DNA of 64,000 bases, taken from contig JADIIX010000060.1 of NCBI GenBank assembly GCA_027604505.1, positions 1-64,000 of the forward strand. Reading direction: 5' to 3'. Source of the DNA: Gonapodya sp. JEL0774 (Eukaryota; Monoblepharomycota; Monoblepharidomycetes; Monoblepharidales; Gonapodyaceae). Every line of letters starts with the position of its first letter. Positions within the stretch are counted from its first letter, which is position 1. A model generated the notes under the pieces. That model was given only the letters and a program-made list of their open reading frames with translations. It made no database searches and was not told the DNA's origin. Position numbers and translations under genes: made by a program. Shown here piece by piece: positions 1 through 9,727 of this stretch.

Positions 1-40
1 CCCCAAATCATCTCCGGAGTCCAAATCCAGTGTATACAAA

Positions 41-358
41 TTATTGTGTCACCAATGGTATCATCCAAGACTTCACAGATTTATCCTTCTGCAGGACTCC
101 ACACAATTCATCAGCCACTGTAGCATACAATGCTGCCAGTACTACATTGTTTTTCTTGTCCCAAACACTTTGGAGTTCAATTTCAGTTGGACGTCCTTCC
201 TTCCCATTCAAGATCCCAAGCAAGCCTTGCGCATCCAGCTCAACCTCAACTTTGTCTCTCCACCCTGCAAACTTTTCTGCAGACTCTAACACTCCCACAG
301 TTTTCTTGAAAGAGTGGGAGGAAAAGGTGTTCTCCATTTCTGTATGCTCCACACACAC
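41..358 (-). pseudogene. Copia gag N-terminal fragment
   Basis: The 105-residue frame contains the start of a copia Gag/UBN2 domain: a FAGWRDKVEVELDAQGL stretch (the 'W...M...L...GLW' start of Gag), then a charged linker, then an AALYATVADELCGVLQKD stretch matching the helix before the 'A...W..L' core. No zinc knuckle, protease or other pol domain follows before the window ends. It belongs with the LTR and PBS at 1036-1259. Whether the intact gene continues to the left cannot be seen. Confidence 0.6.
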
Positions 359-1035
359 TTGTCAACACCAAACTGCCAAGAACTTCACAAATGGGAATTC
401 CAGATCCTTCTGAGAAAACAAAATATAGAGTTTGATCAGACAATTCTAGTTATACCAGAAAAGTCTGATGTAACAAGTTTGAAGAGTTGGGGTGATCAGC
501 AGAACTCTCAACACAGCACCACCACCCAAAGTTCACTAGATTTCGTTTTGACCTGAAAATTTCACAGTAGACACGTCCCAATGACTCGAGTTTGATGTCT
601 GAGTCGCCCTTAGAACAAGCCGCTGACCGTGGAGAGAAGTGACCAAGAAAATGTCTTCGATTTTTCGGTTTTCGGGGTTTTGACCGCGAACGACTGCTCC
701 AATTCCAAAACCGACAACGCCAATCAATTCCTCGTGTAATTTAGCGTCGGAATCGACTACTCAAAGTCCAAATTTGGCCTCGAATTGAGGCCCGAAATCG
801 TCCTTTCGATCTGCCAGAAGAATCAACGATCCTCTATCAATTCTCCACCAAAACACGTCGAACTAACGCCAATCGATAGCAAATAGAAGCGTTATTGCCT
901 CCACGAAATTTCAAATCAAACCGTCAGCTGGTTCACAAGCGATTGCGCCTGGGGTTTTCAACTCAGCACTTCTACAGGACCACACTCCACTTCCTCTGAT
1001 CCACTGATTCTGATCTGGTTTAAGCACGTTGAGGT

Positions 1036-1050
1036 CCCGGGCTCATAACC
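1036..1050 (-). other. Primer-binding site of the left copia element
   Basis: Minus-strand GGTTATGAGCCCGGG abuts the LTR end. Many Ty1/copia elements prime from an initiator-Met tRNA and carry a PBS resembling TGGTTATCAGAGC. A very similar string, GGTTGTGAGCCTGGA, lies at 6426-6440 in the plus-strand element, in the equivalent place between LTR and gag. That supports both PBS calls. Confidence 0.55.
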
Positions 1051-1259
1051 TGTTAAGCGGTGTGATATGCGTATTCAAAACACATTCGCACAAAAGGCTT
1101 AATCTAGTTTATCCGACGATCATAGTACCATCCCCAAGTGTGTGCACCAAGTTACCCACGTTCCCTAGTGTAGCTCACTAACCTATTACACTACGACAAA
1201 ACTGTAAAGGACAAACTTGTAGAGAATTTTCGCAAATAATTATGGCATCATGTCCAACA
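1051..1259 (-). repeat. Putative copia 5' LTR (209 bp)
   Basis: On the minus strand the segment begins TGTTGGAC and ends GCTTAACA, the usual TG...CA ends of copia LTRs, and it is followed immediately by a tRNA-like primer-binding site. Its length is short but within the range for fungal copia elements. No second copy was seen in the window, so the boundaries rest on the terminal motifs and the adjacent PBS. Confidence 0.6.
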
Positions 1260-1554
1260 CCATAGGAACTTCCCATGTCATGCAACTACATCTCTTCCTG
1301 TCTTGATGCGTGATAATCAAGGAGCACTCAATCTTGCAAGAAATCCAGTTCTCCACAAACAGACCTAACACATTGATTTGAAGTATCATTTTATCAGAGA
1401 ACAGTTACAGAACAATCTGCTTAAGCTCACATACTGTCCTATGTTGGAACTCCAAACTTGTCTTTTCTCACACACAACACACTGCATGGGAAAATGAGCT
1501 GTTTATATGTACTTTGAACTGCTGTGCCACACAGGCCACAGTGATGACTCATCC

Positions 1555-1700
1555 AACCACTTCCCCAAATTATCTCTGGAGTCCAAATCCAACGCATACA
1601 AATTATTGTGTCACCAATGGTATGTCACCCAAGACTTCACATCCTACAAAGAGCAACACTGCAGATGTGATGAACAAGCCATTGTCCACACCAGATTTTG
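1555..1700 (-). repeat. Second, diverged copy of the copia gag fragment
   Basis: Bases about 1564-1650 closely repeat bases 1-90, including the shared string TACAAATTATTGTGTCACCA. They correspond to the same part of gag in the same orientation. After about 1650 the two copies drift apart. The copy lies upstream of the left LTR, so it belongs to a different, older insertion. Confidence 0.6.
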
Positions 1701-2400
1701 AAAGACATTGTGCAGGAATGGGATTGGGAGCTGTTGGTTAGTTGGATTGGAAACAATACACTGGAGTGTTTTGTTTGGTTTGCAACGGTAGTGGGAACAA
1801 AAATTAATTTTGATATGTAGCAAGGGTAGTGGGAGCAAAAATTCATTTGGATTTGTAGCACAGAAAAAAATTTTGGCACTGGAAACTAAAATTTAGGACA
1901 AAGTATTGTGTTGTTGCATTTGAAAAGCACTTTTGATGTGAATGAAAATTGTCTAGTATCGGAGCTGAAAAGATGCTATACATGTAAAGAAAATACTTGA
2001 AGTTGATTGGTACTTGGAGAACAGTTGAATTTATTCATTTGGTTCAGTTGTTGAGAAGTTGTGGAATGATAGCATGGACCAAAGACTTTTCCCCCTGGGG
2101 GAAATACAAGCAAAGCGGCAACAGTCCTTGCACTCTGCTTGGAATATTAAATGAGTTTAGGGCTTCAAAATGATGCCCAAATGGACTTGATATGTGCCTT
2201 ATTGGTGGAGATATGGATGTTTGGAATTTGCTCTGGCCAGCCAAGATGTATGTACCTGGCCAAAATGTCATTTTGAAATCCAACATATGCTACAATTCAC
2301 CACTCAGGTGTTCTTATAAATCTACTGAAAAGTAGTTGGCAGACTTGAAGTGGTTTAATTCATCCAATAAAGAAATGAAGATTAAAGTACAATCCAATCA
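1701..2400. other. Intergenic, transposon-derived sequence without a recognisable gene
   Basis: No conserved frame was recognised on either strand. Short frames here are unrelated to each other. A/T-rich stretches and fragments similar in composition to the neighbouring elements suggest decayed transposon DNA. Confidence 0.4.
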
Positions 2401-2408
2401 CTTTCCAT

Positions 2409-2819
2409 TCAGGTCTTGTGAGAGGGCTTCCTTTTGGCTTCTTCATATGTTGTATTATTCCTGGTGAAGAGGGTGCTGTGATGTACATCCTGGTTGATGC
2501 ACCTCTCAACACTTTTTGAAGCTCCAGTGCAGTAAGGCCGCCTGCATAATTTGCATTTGGCCATATGATGGTTTTCAGGTGACAGCCAACATCGATCTTT
2601 TTGAATTTTTGCAGGACATTTCTGTTCTCCACAACACACACAAGTTCTCTCCTTTCTCTTCTTTTTGGCAGGGAGATCATCATCATTAATTGCATCTTGA
2701 GATGCATTGTGGCGCTTATTCACGGCAAATACACCAAGTGGGATGGGGCAGAAAACAGGGAGAATTGGAATGATATCACTCTGAGAGTCATTTTGTGACT
2801 CTGGTAGCCCAGAACTCAT
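2409..2819 (-). pseudogene. Cys-rich (zinc-binding) C-terminal segment of the transposon protein
   Basis: The frame has a basic nuclear-localisation-like stretch (KKKRKERT) followed by eight cysteines and several histidines: CVCCGEQKCPAK, then HHMAKCKLCRRPYC, then a final ERC. Paired Cys spacing suggests a zinc ribbon or treble-clef fold. It is the last coding block of the minus-strand element. Nucleic-acid binding is inferred only. Confidence 0.45.
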
Positions 2820-2902
2820 CGTGGCATTCTACACACTCCTCTGAGATAGTGTCTATTCCTCTATAACAGGTATTGTAATACCATGGTAATTGCTATTCTA
2901 CA

Positions 2903-3361
2903 TCAACCAAGTGATAACATACCCACCTTCAATAAATTGTGAACCAGAACCCAAACTTTCCAAGAAGTCAGCCCAATATCCTGCCCATCATCTCCACTTT
3001 CAATACTTTCAGGGTCAGAAGCCCCTGATGAGGAATCATCATTTTCCGCATAAAAGTTGGTAGCATTTGGTAATGGATCCAATACTGGTGGAAACATAGA
3101 AACACCATTGCCCTCAAGTGCACCTAGCATCTTGGTAGCAGTTGAAGTATCATTATCACGTTTTATGTTACGCCTGCCAACAGATGAAAGGTCGCTTTTT
3201 TGATAATACTTTTTCACTGCCTCTGGAGTTTTCCTAAATATCTCAAGTCCATCAGCCTGTCTGTAAAACATTTCTGCCATTCTCTTAAAGTCAGGAACTG
3301 TCAAGGAGACCCCATTTGGATCAAATCTTACAGCTGGAAGCAACTTCTTGAATAATGCCAT
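2903..3361 (-). pseudogene. Uncharacterised acidic segment of the transposon protein
   Basis: A 152-residue frame begins MALFKKLLPAVRFD, contains a helical stretch with KYYQKSDLSSVGRRNIKRD, then an acidic Ser/Asp/Glu-rich tail (NDDSSSGASDPESIESGDD). It is collinear with the other transposon blocks. No known domain was recognised. The acidic region could be a linker before the Cys-rich C-terminal segment. Confidence 0.4.
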
Positions 3362-3859
3362 TTCCTTTTCCTGTGAACTGGCATAAAAGGAACTATTGAC
3401 TTTTGTTGCACAGCAAGGTACTGCATAGATTCTTTCATCCCTTCAACTAAGTCACACACATGAAGGTCCTGAGTGGAATGATGTATGAACTGGTGCTATC
3501 AATTTGCTCTCTTCTGGGAGCTTGTAAAGATCAGTGTTTTCCATCATGAAAATATCAGCTCTCCTGAGAATACAAAAGTATCCCACTGAATGCTATTTAT
3601 AAGGTCAAAATCATATGTTCCATAGTCTGGCGTAGATCTTAGTAAATGGTCCCTCCGGAGGTTGTGGCAAAACTGGAATGTCAACATAACATCTGTCATA
3701 TATCAAGCTCCAGCGTTTTGGGAACCAAACTTGGCTATGATTTGGCTATTGATGCCTTAGACAGAGGATGTGCCCTGGAGGCATGTGTATATTGTGTGTG
3801 TATTGGAAGTCCATATCTGTCAACTGAGATTTTGCGGTACAATGAGACAGAAGGGGGTG

Positions 3860-4252
3860 TCAGATCCGCCCCTCCTTAGCATCTTTCAGAACCTCAAGTA
3901 ATTTCTTTTGTCCAGTCTCAGTCATTAATGGAATGCCTTTTATTGGATCTAGAATAGCTCCATATTCATATACACCATCAACAACCTGCATTCTTTGCCA
4001 AAGTAGGTGAGACTCTGCTACACACTTTCTTAGACACTTGTTTGCCCAGTCAACCTTTGCAGGGGACTTCATGTACTCTTCCAAAAAGTCACATTCAAAC
4101 TTGTTTTGAATAACCTTAGTCACTGCTGCTCTGTCTTCAGGGTGAATTATAAAAACAGCATTGCTCAAGTCTCTTGTGCAATCAGAAACCAAGCAGTGCC
4201 CCTTACTAAATCCAATTTTATTGAATTCATGAAAGGTATCAGCAATGACCAT
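3860..4252 (-). pseudogene. Uncharacterised C-terminal segment of the transposon protein
   Basis: A 130-residue frame with no recognised domain, in the same orientation and order as the transposase and exonuclease. It has the composition of a folded helical domain (alternating charged and aliphatic residues, a KNLPLMT-like end). It ends in KKLLEVLKDAKEGRI. Position suggests it is part of the transposase polyprotein; no function is assigned. Confidence 0.4.
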
Positions 4253-4359
4253 GGTCTTGGGTGCAACCCTTAACTAGAAGTATTTGGTGTGGAGCTTTGC
4301 AGTTTTTCACTGACTGTAGAAAGAGCCAAGTTATCTCCTTGAATCAAAGATTCTGTGTC

Positions 4360-5169
4360 CACAAGTAGTTTGAAGCCATCCCATTTTCATAGGTGATGAA
4401 GTCATCAAGAGTGATAAGTGCTTTTCTACCACCTCTCTGAGGTTCTGGGTATGGAGCTACTGTAGCTGGATAATGTACAGCAGTCACAACAATAAAAGCA
4501 TGACGTTCAGTGATGTGATGACCATGGTACGGACTTCCAACTGTGGGGGGTGCACAGAGTTCTCCTTCAGCAATTGCTCTGATCTGTTCTGACCTTAGCA
4601 ATAGTGCCACCTTTGTTCCCTGGTGTGGCATAGATTTCCTTTCTGATAAACGTTGTCTACCTTCTGGACATTGGATAAGGTGTTGATGTACAAGTTGGAG
4701 AGCATACACATTTAATGCAGCATACTTCAGAAAATGGTCTGTGAAGAAGGTCTCTGCTTGAATATGCAGGATTAACCCTCAGATATTCATCTTTGGAGAG
4801 ATGCATATTCAACAACTTTGCCACAAGATCTTGCAATGAGCCATCCACATTGGATATTAAGCCTCAAGAGAAGCACATCCTGCTGATATCCTTTACTGAG
4901 GACATTGGAATGTGAACATTCCAGTCCCGCTTAATTTTAGCAACATCTCCACCAGATGATAGTCCAAGTTTTATAACATTAGGATCCTCGGGCAGTTGTT
5001 TGAGAGATTGTGGAAACTCCTTTTGCTTTGTGCTGTAAAGTAATCTTGGAATATGGAAAACCCATATGAGCTCATTGTTTGGGATAGCAATCTGGACTGT
5101 CCCAATGTCATAAATCTGTGTTGGTCTATCCCTATCATTCCCCTTGGTAACACACCATTCCATATCCAT
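4360..5169 (-). pseudogene. 3'-5' exonuclease domain (DEDD, WRN-like) of the transposon, motif III substituted
   Basis: Motif I is visible as MDMEW at the start of the frame, followed by IYDIGTVQIA and VFHIPRLL strands, then the family signature IKLGLSSGGDVAKIKRD. After a frame change near 4700 the C-terminal helix reads FLKYAALNVYALQLVHQHL. In active enzymes this Exo III motif is Y-x-x-x-D ('YAALDVYA'); here the Asp is Asn. The frame changes and the lost Asp suggest an inactive relic. The domain lies C-terminal to the transposase in the same orientation, so they were probably one protein. Confidence 0.6.
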
Positions 5170-5277
5170 AAAGATTACTCTTTCGGAGTTTCTTTCAACT
5201 TTCTTATATATGTCATCAACTATCTCTGATACAGTTGTCAGCCCACTTTGGATATAAAGTATGACACCATCAGGAAC

Positions 5278-6165
5278 TTAAAGGATTGGTAGACCTTCCA
5301 TGTTATCAATATAGGGTTGCAAATCAGCAGACAGTGTTGGAAACTTTTTCTCCAATAAGGATCTCTCACTAACAGGTATGTCTGTGTAAGCCACAACTGG
5401 CTGAGGAAGGTGAAGTAAATCAATACTGTGTTTGACTTCCTGTAGAAGTTGTCCTGTAGCATCATGGCTGACTGATTGCACCATGGCACCTTTTCTTATT
5501 TTTCCATCCCCATTTGCAAGCACAAAAAGGTGCTGCACCAACAGACTGTCCCTCAAAGCGTACACCTCTCTTAATAATCTAGTATTGAATGGTCAGACTG
5601 CACAAGGCAAGGTGAAACTGCTAGAATCAATTTGCCTTGTATGTGTGATCCATGGCCATTATCTTCATGGGAACCCTCTGAGCACAAGCTTGATATAATG
5701 GGTGCAGTCTCTCAGAATGCAGCATGATGCTGTTCCTCCACCATGAAGCTAACAAATACTGCATGTGAGACACAAGTATAAGACGGTATTGGAAAATGCA
5801 CCCATCACTTGGAACAAAGCCATTGTACTTGGTGCGATCATTAAAATCCCCAAAAGCAGGCTTTGAAAATTTATGCTTCAAAGGAATATGATGGAACAAG
5901 CTCTCTGCATTTGCCTTTTCATGCTGAAGTCTTGCGAGAAATAACGCAGCGTTGTCATACTGTGCATGACATTTAAGGAATTCCGCTTCGTGTAACTCCA
6001 GCATCCATTTGCTGAAGGCACTGATAGATATACCTGCATTTTGTGCTGAAAGAAGCTCTCTCAAAAGTGTGACATCAACTGCCAATTTATGAGACAGAAA
6101 AAATGGAAATGACAGTTGGATGAAAGTTGGAAGTCCCCGAAGAAAGTCACTGTATTGGGTTGCGT
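5278..6165 (-). pseudogene. DDE-like transposase segment
   Basis: The first block starts with FLRGLPTFIQLSFPFFLSH, the conserved 'lP.fvq..FPf.lt' entry of this family, and continues through a helical region to PMKIMAMDHTYKAN, which carries the first catalytic Asp (DHTYK). After a break of about 60 nt (5566-5626, with stops or a short intron) the frame resumes with a strand-rich part containing PVVAYTDIPVSERSLL and a following KKFPTL. This is the expected second-Asp region ('TDnp.d...l...FP.L'). The third acidic residue was not identified. The N-terminal zinc-binding region usual for the family would lie upstream of 6165 and is absent. Confidence 0.55.
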
Positions 6166-6425
6166 TTGAATGTCAAATAGCTCAACTACAAACAGTGATC
6201 AAAGGATGCCCATAGACTCATTGTAACCACCTTGAAGAGTGATACGTTTTGATTGTTGAGCAACCTCTCTAGCGTTCCTGGTTGTGGAGTTATGCAGTGA
6301 GCAGTTGGACTTGGAGTGTGGGGCAAGAGTGTAGTACTAGTGACCACAGTAGTGCATAGAGACTGAGCGATTGATAGCAATATAGTGACATTGCAACCCC
6401 CCCCCAACCCCACAAAAACTCATTA

Positions 6426-6440
6426 GGTTGTGAGCCTGGA
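6426..6440 (+). other. Primer-binding site of the plus-strand copia element
   Basis: GGTTGTGAGCCTGGA matches 12 of 15 bases of the left element's PBS and sits just before gag. The upstream 250 bp would be the LTR, but its TG end cannot be fixed and its CA end is unclear (ACTCATTA before the PBS). Confidence 0.45.
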
Positions 6441-6499
6441 GCTCTGAAGGTGGAAATTTGGACGGAATTCGACACTGAATCGGGTCTCCCATTCATGCC

Positions 6500-7640
6500 A
6501 TGTCAAATCAACCGTTAGCGACACACAAAAGTACAATCCACTGGCAAAAAGAGTTACAACAAAACGCAATGGAATGGACAATGAACTGTATGGATGGGGA
6601 GTGCAAGGGAGCAAATTCAGGCGATCCCCGGGACATGGAACATCGTCATTGGAGCAAAGAAACGTCCAGAGGACCCACCGGCGACAGCAAACAGATAAGT
6701 TAAGACCAAGATTGAGGCAAAACAGGAGAAATGGGATGAGGCTGATCAGGGATTGAAAGCGGCTTTGATCTCATCATTGCTGACGATCTTTTCCTGTCAA
6801 TTGAGGACTGCAACACATCGGCAGAGCTGTGGGAGCATCTGCAAGCAACTTACCATGGAAATAAAAAATCAGAGGAGTTTATCAAGAGGCAGGCGCTTGA
6901 AGATATACGGATGGATGGAACTGTGACGGAATACCTCGCAACTTTCAGCAAACTCAAAAACAAGTACAAAGCAACTGGTGGAGCTTTGTCACTGTCAGAT
7001 GAGCAAAGGATCTTCTTGGAGGGTGCAAAGCACTGGTCTGCCTATGTTTACAATCAATTCACCCTTTCCTCCGATTCTACCCCTGCAACTGTCTGCTGTC
7101 GCTGATATTGCGAATGCACTTCGAAACACCAAGATTCAGGTTCGGCTCAACGGTGCTGAAGCAAACACAGTGGAGCGTGGTTGAGTCCAGACTGATGGAA
7201 ATTGAAGGTCCGCAACCATGTTTGAGAGATGCAACCGATGTTTTGGATATGGACATTTTGGTCGTGACTGCGCCACACCAGCAGAGTGGGCGAGTGAGTC
7301 CAGAGAAGATTCAGAGGAAATAAGGGTGACTGGGGAAGATCCCGCAGTGATGGCCGTGGAGTACCAGGCAGCCACAGAGGTACAGGGAAACTTGGTGGTT
7401 ATCGTGGAGGTGGAATGAACAAGAGTGACGGAACCTGGAGAGGAGCCAGTCGCGGAAGTAGTAGAGGGTCGTGGAGGTGGAGGATATGGTGGCTTCTATA
7501 CAAGGGTTTATTTTGCAGAAGAGGATATTGAGGATGGATATGACATAGATGGCGGTGTAGAGGAGGAGGAGAATACAGAGAACTTTTCTCAGCATTCAAA
7601 TGCAGGCCAATATCTTGGATCGTGTTGTACTGTCAGGTGA
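6500..7640 (+). pseudogene. Copia gag with UBN2 domain and CCHC zinc knuckle, frameshifted
   Basis: Gag homology runs through several frames. Around 6575-6600 a MDNELYGWGVQG string resembles the Gag start. A stretch near 6790-6870 reads SIEDCNTSAELWEHLQATYH, the 'tA.e.W..L...Y' core of UBN2. It continues at 6911 with MDGTVTEYLATFSKLKNKY. A zinc knuckle CNRCFGYGHFGRDC (C-x2-C-x4-H-x4-C) is at about 7227-7270. A Gly-rich tail follows. Stops and frame changes between these blocks mark it as a pseudogene. Confidence 0.65.
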
Positions 7641-7695
7641 GTGGAAGTGAAGCCCTGTCCCGAATCACTTTTCTTCTCTGCACTGTGGCGCAGCA

Positions 7696-8799
7696 TTGCC
7701 ACAATCGGCCGCAGCGTGGGACTCCCTCCCCTCCCCTCCAGCCCCACTGCTCAAAGTCACAGGTGGTCACCCCCCCTTAGACTTTTGCTCATGGGTCCGT
7801 CCAGGAGGGGACAATCAATCCTCTAGCTTTCAAACTTTACAGAATTTTGATGCAGATAAGAGCACAGTTGGGTTGCTTGCTTATGATTCTACACTTGATC
7901 CAAATGGTGAGCCAATGGCTCTGAATGCTCATGCCTTTCCTGCAGCAGCCAGCAGATCTCACAGAGTTTTAGTTGATTCTGGTGCAACTGATTGCATCAC
8001 TTCTGAGCATTCTGCTCTCAAGGATTTTGTCTTAGAACCCATCACCATTAGAATGGCTGCAGAGGGTCAGACCTCAAAAGCCCTTGGGAGGGGAACTTTA
8101 ACATTGAGATTTCACAGCACTGATTCTTATTCTGATTGGGATATTCCCAATGTCATTCTTGATCCTAAAGCTAGATCAACTTTGCTGTCTACAAAGTCTT
8201 TGCAGAAACTTGGCATAACTGCAACTTTTCCTGGTTCCACAAATGAATGTGTTTTCTTTGACAGCAATGGACATGAACTATGCAGAGGAATGTCTCGTAG
8301 CCAACATTTGTATGACATGCCTATTTCCATTTTCTCAAAGACAACTGCTTTAAGTCAACACACAACTCTGGTGCTGGAAGAGCCAGATGTTGAAGGAGAA
8401 GGGGACCTTGACCCTGTAATGCGAGAAAAGTCAAGGGGTACAAAGTTGGTGCTGGAAGAGCCATGTAAACCCGCTTGCAAAGCAGAAGTAAAGAGAATCA
8501 GGTCCAAGTGGAAGACTATAAGTAAGTCTGACAATCATGTGGTGGCCAAGTCAGATCTGAAGTCCAGTCACAATCTTGCATTAGCTCATGTCAGATATGC
8601 ACATTTGAATTTCAAGGACCTTTTTGAGCTGATTAAAGCTAGCAAAGTGGAGGGGTGTGATCCGAGAGGGAGTTATCACCCAATTGCATGTGAAGGATGT
8701 CTTTTGGGGAAAGCTTCAAAGCTCCCATTCAACTTGCCACCAAGGCAGAAAGCAACAAGACCTGGTGGTAGGGTATTGCAGACATCTTTTGACCTGTAA
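7696..8799 (+). CDS. Copia pol N-terminal part: aspartic protease and GAG pre-integrase
   Basis: A 367-residue frame. Residues about 90-105 contain the retroviral-type protease active site VLVDSGATDCIT, followed by strands of the protease fold and a KSLQKLGITATFPG segment. The region around residues 290-345 has the integrase HHCC zinc-binding pattern: HVRYAHLNFKDL, then CEGCLLGKASKLPF. The frame stops just before the integrase core, and the continuation lies in the next frame (TESIHHERYMLLVVDE), so a frameshift splits pol. It is a relic of the plus-strand copia element and is not expected to be functional alone. Confidence 0.7.
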   Translation: MPQSAAAWDSLPSPPAPLLKVTGGHPPLDFCSWVRPGGDNQSSSFQTLQNFDADKSTVGLLAYDSTLDPNGEPMALNAHAFPAAASRSHRVLVDSGATDCITSEHSALKDFVLEPITIRMAAEGQTSKALGRGTLTLRFHSTDSYSDWDIPNVILDPKARSTLLSTKSLQKLGITATFPGSTNECVFFDSNGHELCRGMSRSQHLYDMPISIFSKTTALSQHTTLVLEEPDVEGEGDLDPVMREKSRGTKLVLEEPCKPACKAEVKRIRSKWKTISKSDNHVVAKSDLKSSHNLALAHVRYAHLNFKDLFELIKASKVEGCDPRGSYHPIACEGCLLGKASKLPFNLPPRQKATRPGGRVLQTSFDL

Positions 8800-8828
8800 G
8801 GACTGAAAGCATTCACCATGAAAGGTAC

Positions 8829-9727
8829 ATGCTACTTGTTGTGGATGAAGCAACCCATGTCTTCATGCCATATTTCCTGAAGAGCAAAGATGAAGCTTCT
8901 GGTAAATTGAGAGAGTATAAGATTACCATGGAGAAGCAGTACCCAGGTTTCAAAATCAAGATTTTCAGAAGTGATAGGGCCAACAAAATACCGCTCAATA
9001 TTCAGATGCAACAGTGGATGAGATCCCATGGGATCAGGGATGAGGAAAGTCCATCTCACACCCCTGAACATAACAGCACTGCTGAGAGGGGTAATCACAC
9101 AGTCATTGAACCAGCCAGAGTTATCATGGTGATGAACAAATTACCTAAGTTCTTGTGGTCTGAAATGAGTAGAGCTGTAGTACATACTATCAATCACAAG
9201 CCATCAAGTGCAATTGGAAGGAGAATCCCATTGGAAGTTTTGACTGGGTAACCTGTGAACACATCTCACCTCAGGTCTTTGTATTAAATAAGGAAGATAG
9301 TCGTGACAAATTTGATGCAAAAGCTGACAAGTGTAAGCTTGTGGGGTATGAATCAGATCATGGAACCTACAGACTCTATGATCCAACTAAAAGAACCATC
9401 CTTGTCAGTCAGGATGTTCAAATTACTGAGGAGTCTTTTTTCAACAAACATTATTTTGCAGACTGTTCTGTGCCATCATCAATTGGTATGCCTATTGTCC
9501 CTAAAGAGTCAGCAACAACAGGAAGACCTATTCGTTATCAGCAACTCGATGGTCCTGATAGTGATGATGACAATGACAATACTCATAGTCATCCACTTGC
9601 ACCTGCACCAGATCCATTAAGAAGACACCATCCTGGTGTAAATAGTGGAGCATCTCTTGGGACAAATCCAGCACAACCTGTAGATATTGGGCAGATCAAG
9701 TTCAGCACCAGTAGCTGGCACCAATAA
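8829..9727 (+). pseudogene. Copia integrase core and C-terminal domain
   Basis: The core begins MLLVVDEATHVFMPYF (first Asp), has the second Asp in IKIFRSDRANK (usual form 'lRsDnG.Ef', here altered) and the third acidic residue in HTPEHNSTAERGNHT (usual 'HtPqqNG..ER'). It ends HKPSSAIGRRIPLEVLTG. A frame change follows, and the integrase C-terminal domain appears as VGYESDHGTYRLYDPTKR and ILVSQDVQITEESFF. Altered consensus residues and the frameshift make activity unlikely. Confidence 0.65.

Larger units (their letters stand above)
1..1259 (-). mobile_element. 5' end of a Ty1/copia LTR retrotransposon, truncated by the window edge
   Basis: Read on the minus strand this is the ordered start of a copia element: an LTR (1259 down to 1051), a primer-binding site directly after it (1050-1036), an untranslated leader of roughly 600 nt, then a gag open frame (358-41) that runs towards the window edge. 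The rest of the element would lie to the left of base 1. LTR, PBS and gag in the right order and spacing support an element boundary rather than a random fragment. Leader length and the gag start are uncertain. No second LTR is present, so integrity cannot be judged. Confidence 0.72.
2409..6165 (-). mobile_element. Degenerate DNA transposon: DDE transposase plus 3'-5' exonuclease and Cys-rich domain
   Basis: Read from 6165 down to 2409 the minus strand encodes, in order, a transposase-like block (6165-5278), a WRN/DnaQ-like 3'-5' exonuclease (5169 to about 4360), two uncharacterised segments (4252-3860, 3361-2903) and a Cys-rich segment (2819-2409). The blocks are separated by frame breaks or possible introns, so this is either a decayed or an intron-containing element. 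Fungal and animal genomes contain large transposase-like proteins with a 'DHT(F/Y)K' motif and exonuclease domains, and this looks like one of those. Terminal inverted repeats and target-site duplications were not found. The 5' (N-terminal) end is cut off where a copia element begins. Confidence 0.65.
6171..9727 (+). mobile_element. Degenerate Ty1/copia element: gag, protease, integrase; no reverse transcriptase seen
   Basis: The plus strand carries a possible 5' LTR (about 6171-6425), a PBS (6426-6440), gag pieces in shifting frames (6500-7640), a 367-residue frame with protease and GAG pre-integrase domains (7696-8799), an integrase core (8829-9251) and the integrase C-terminal domain (9341-9727). 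Frameshifts separate the parts. After 9727 no reverse transcriptase or RNase H motif was found in any frame before TRM6 starts at 10545, so the 3' half and 3' LTR are missing. The element starts where the transposase sequence of the preceding DNA transposon stops, consistent with nested insertion. Confidence 0.7.

Noticed and set aside
2409-6165. KDZ (Kyakuja-Dileera-Zisupton) transposase
   Set aside because: The KDZ 'D-x-N-F' type motif is not present; DHTYK and the exonuclease point to another family.
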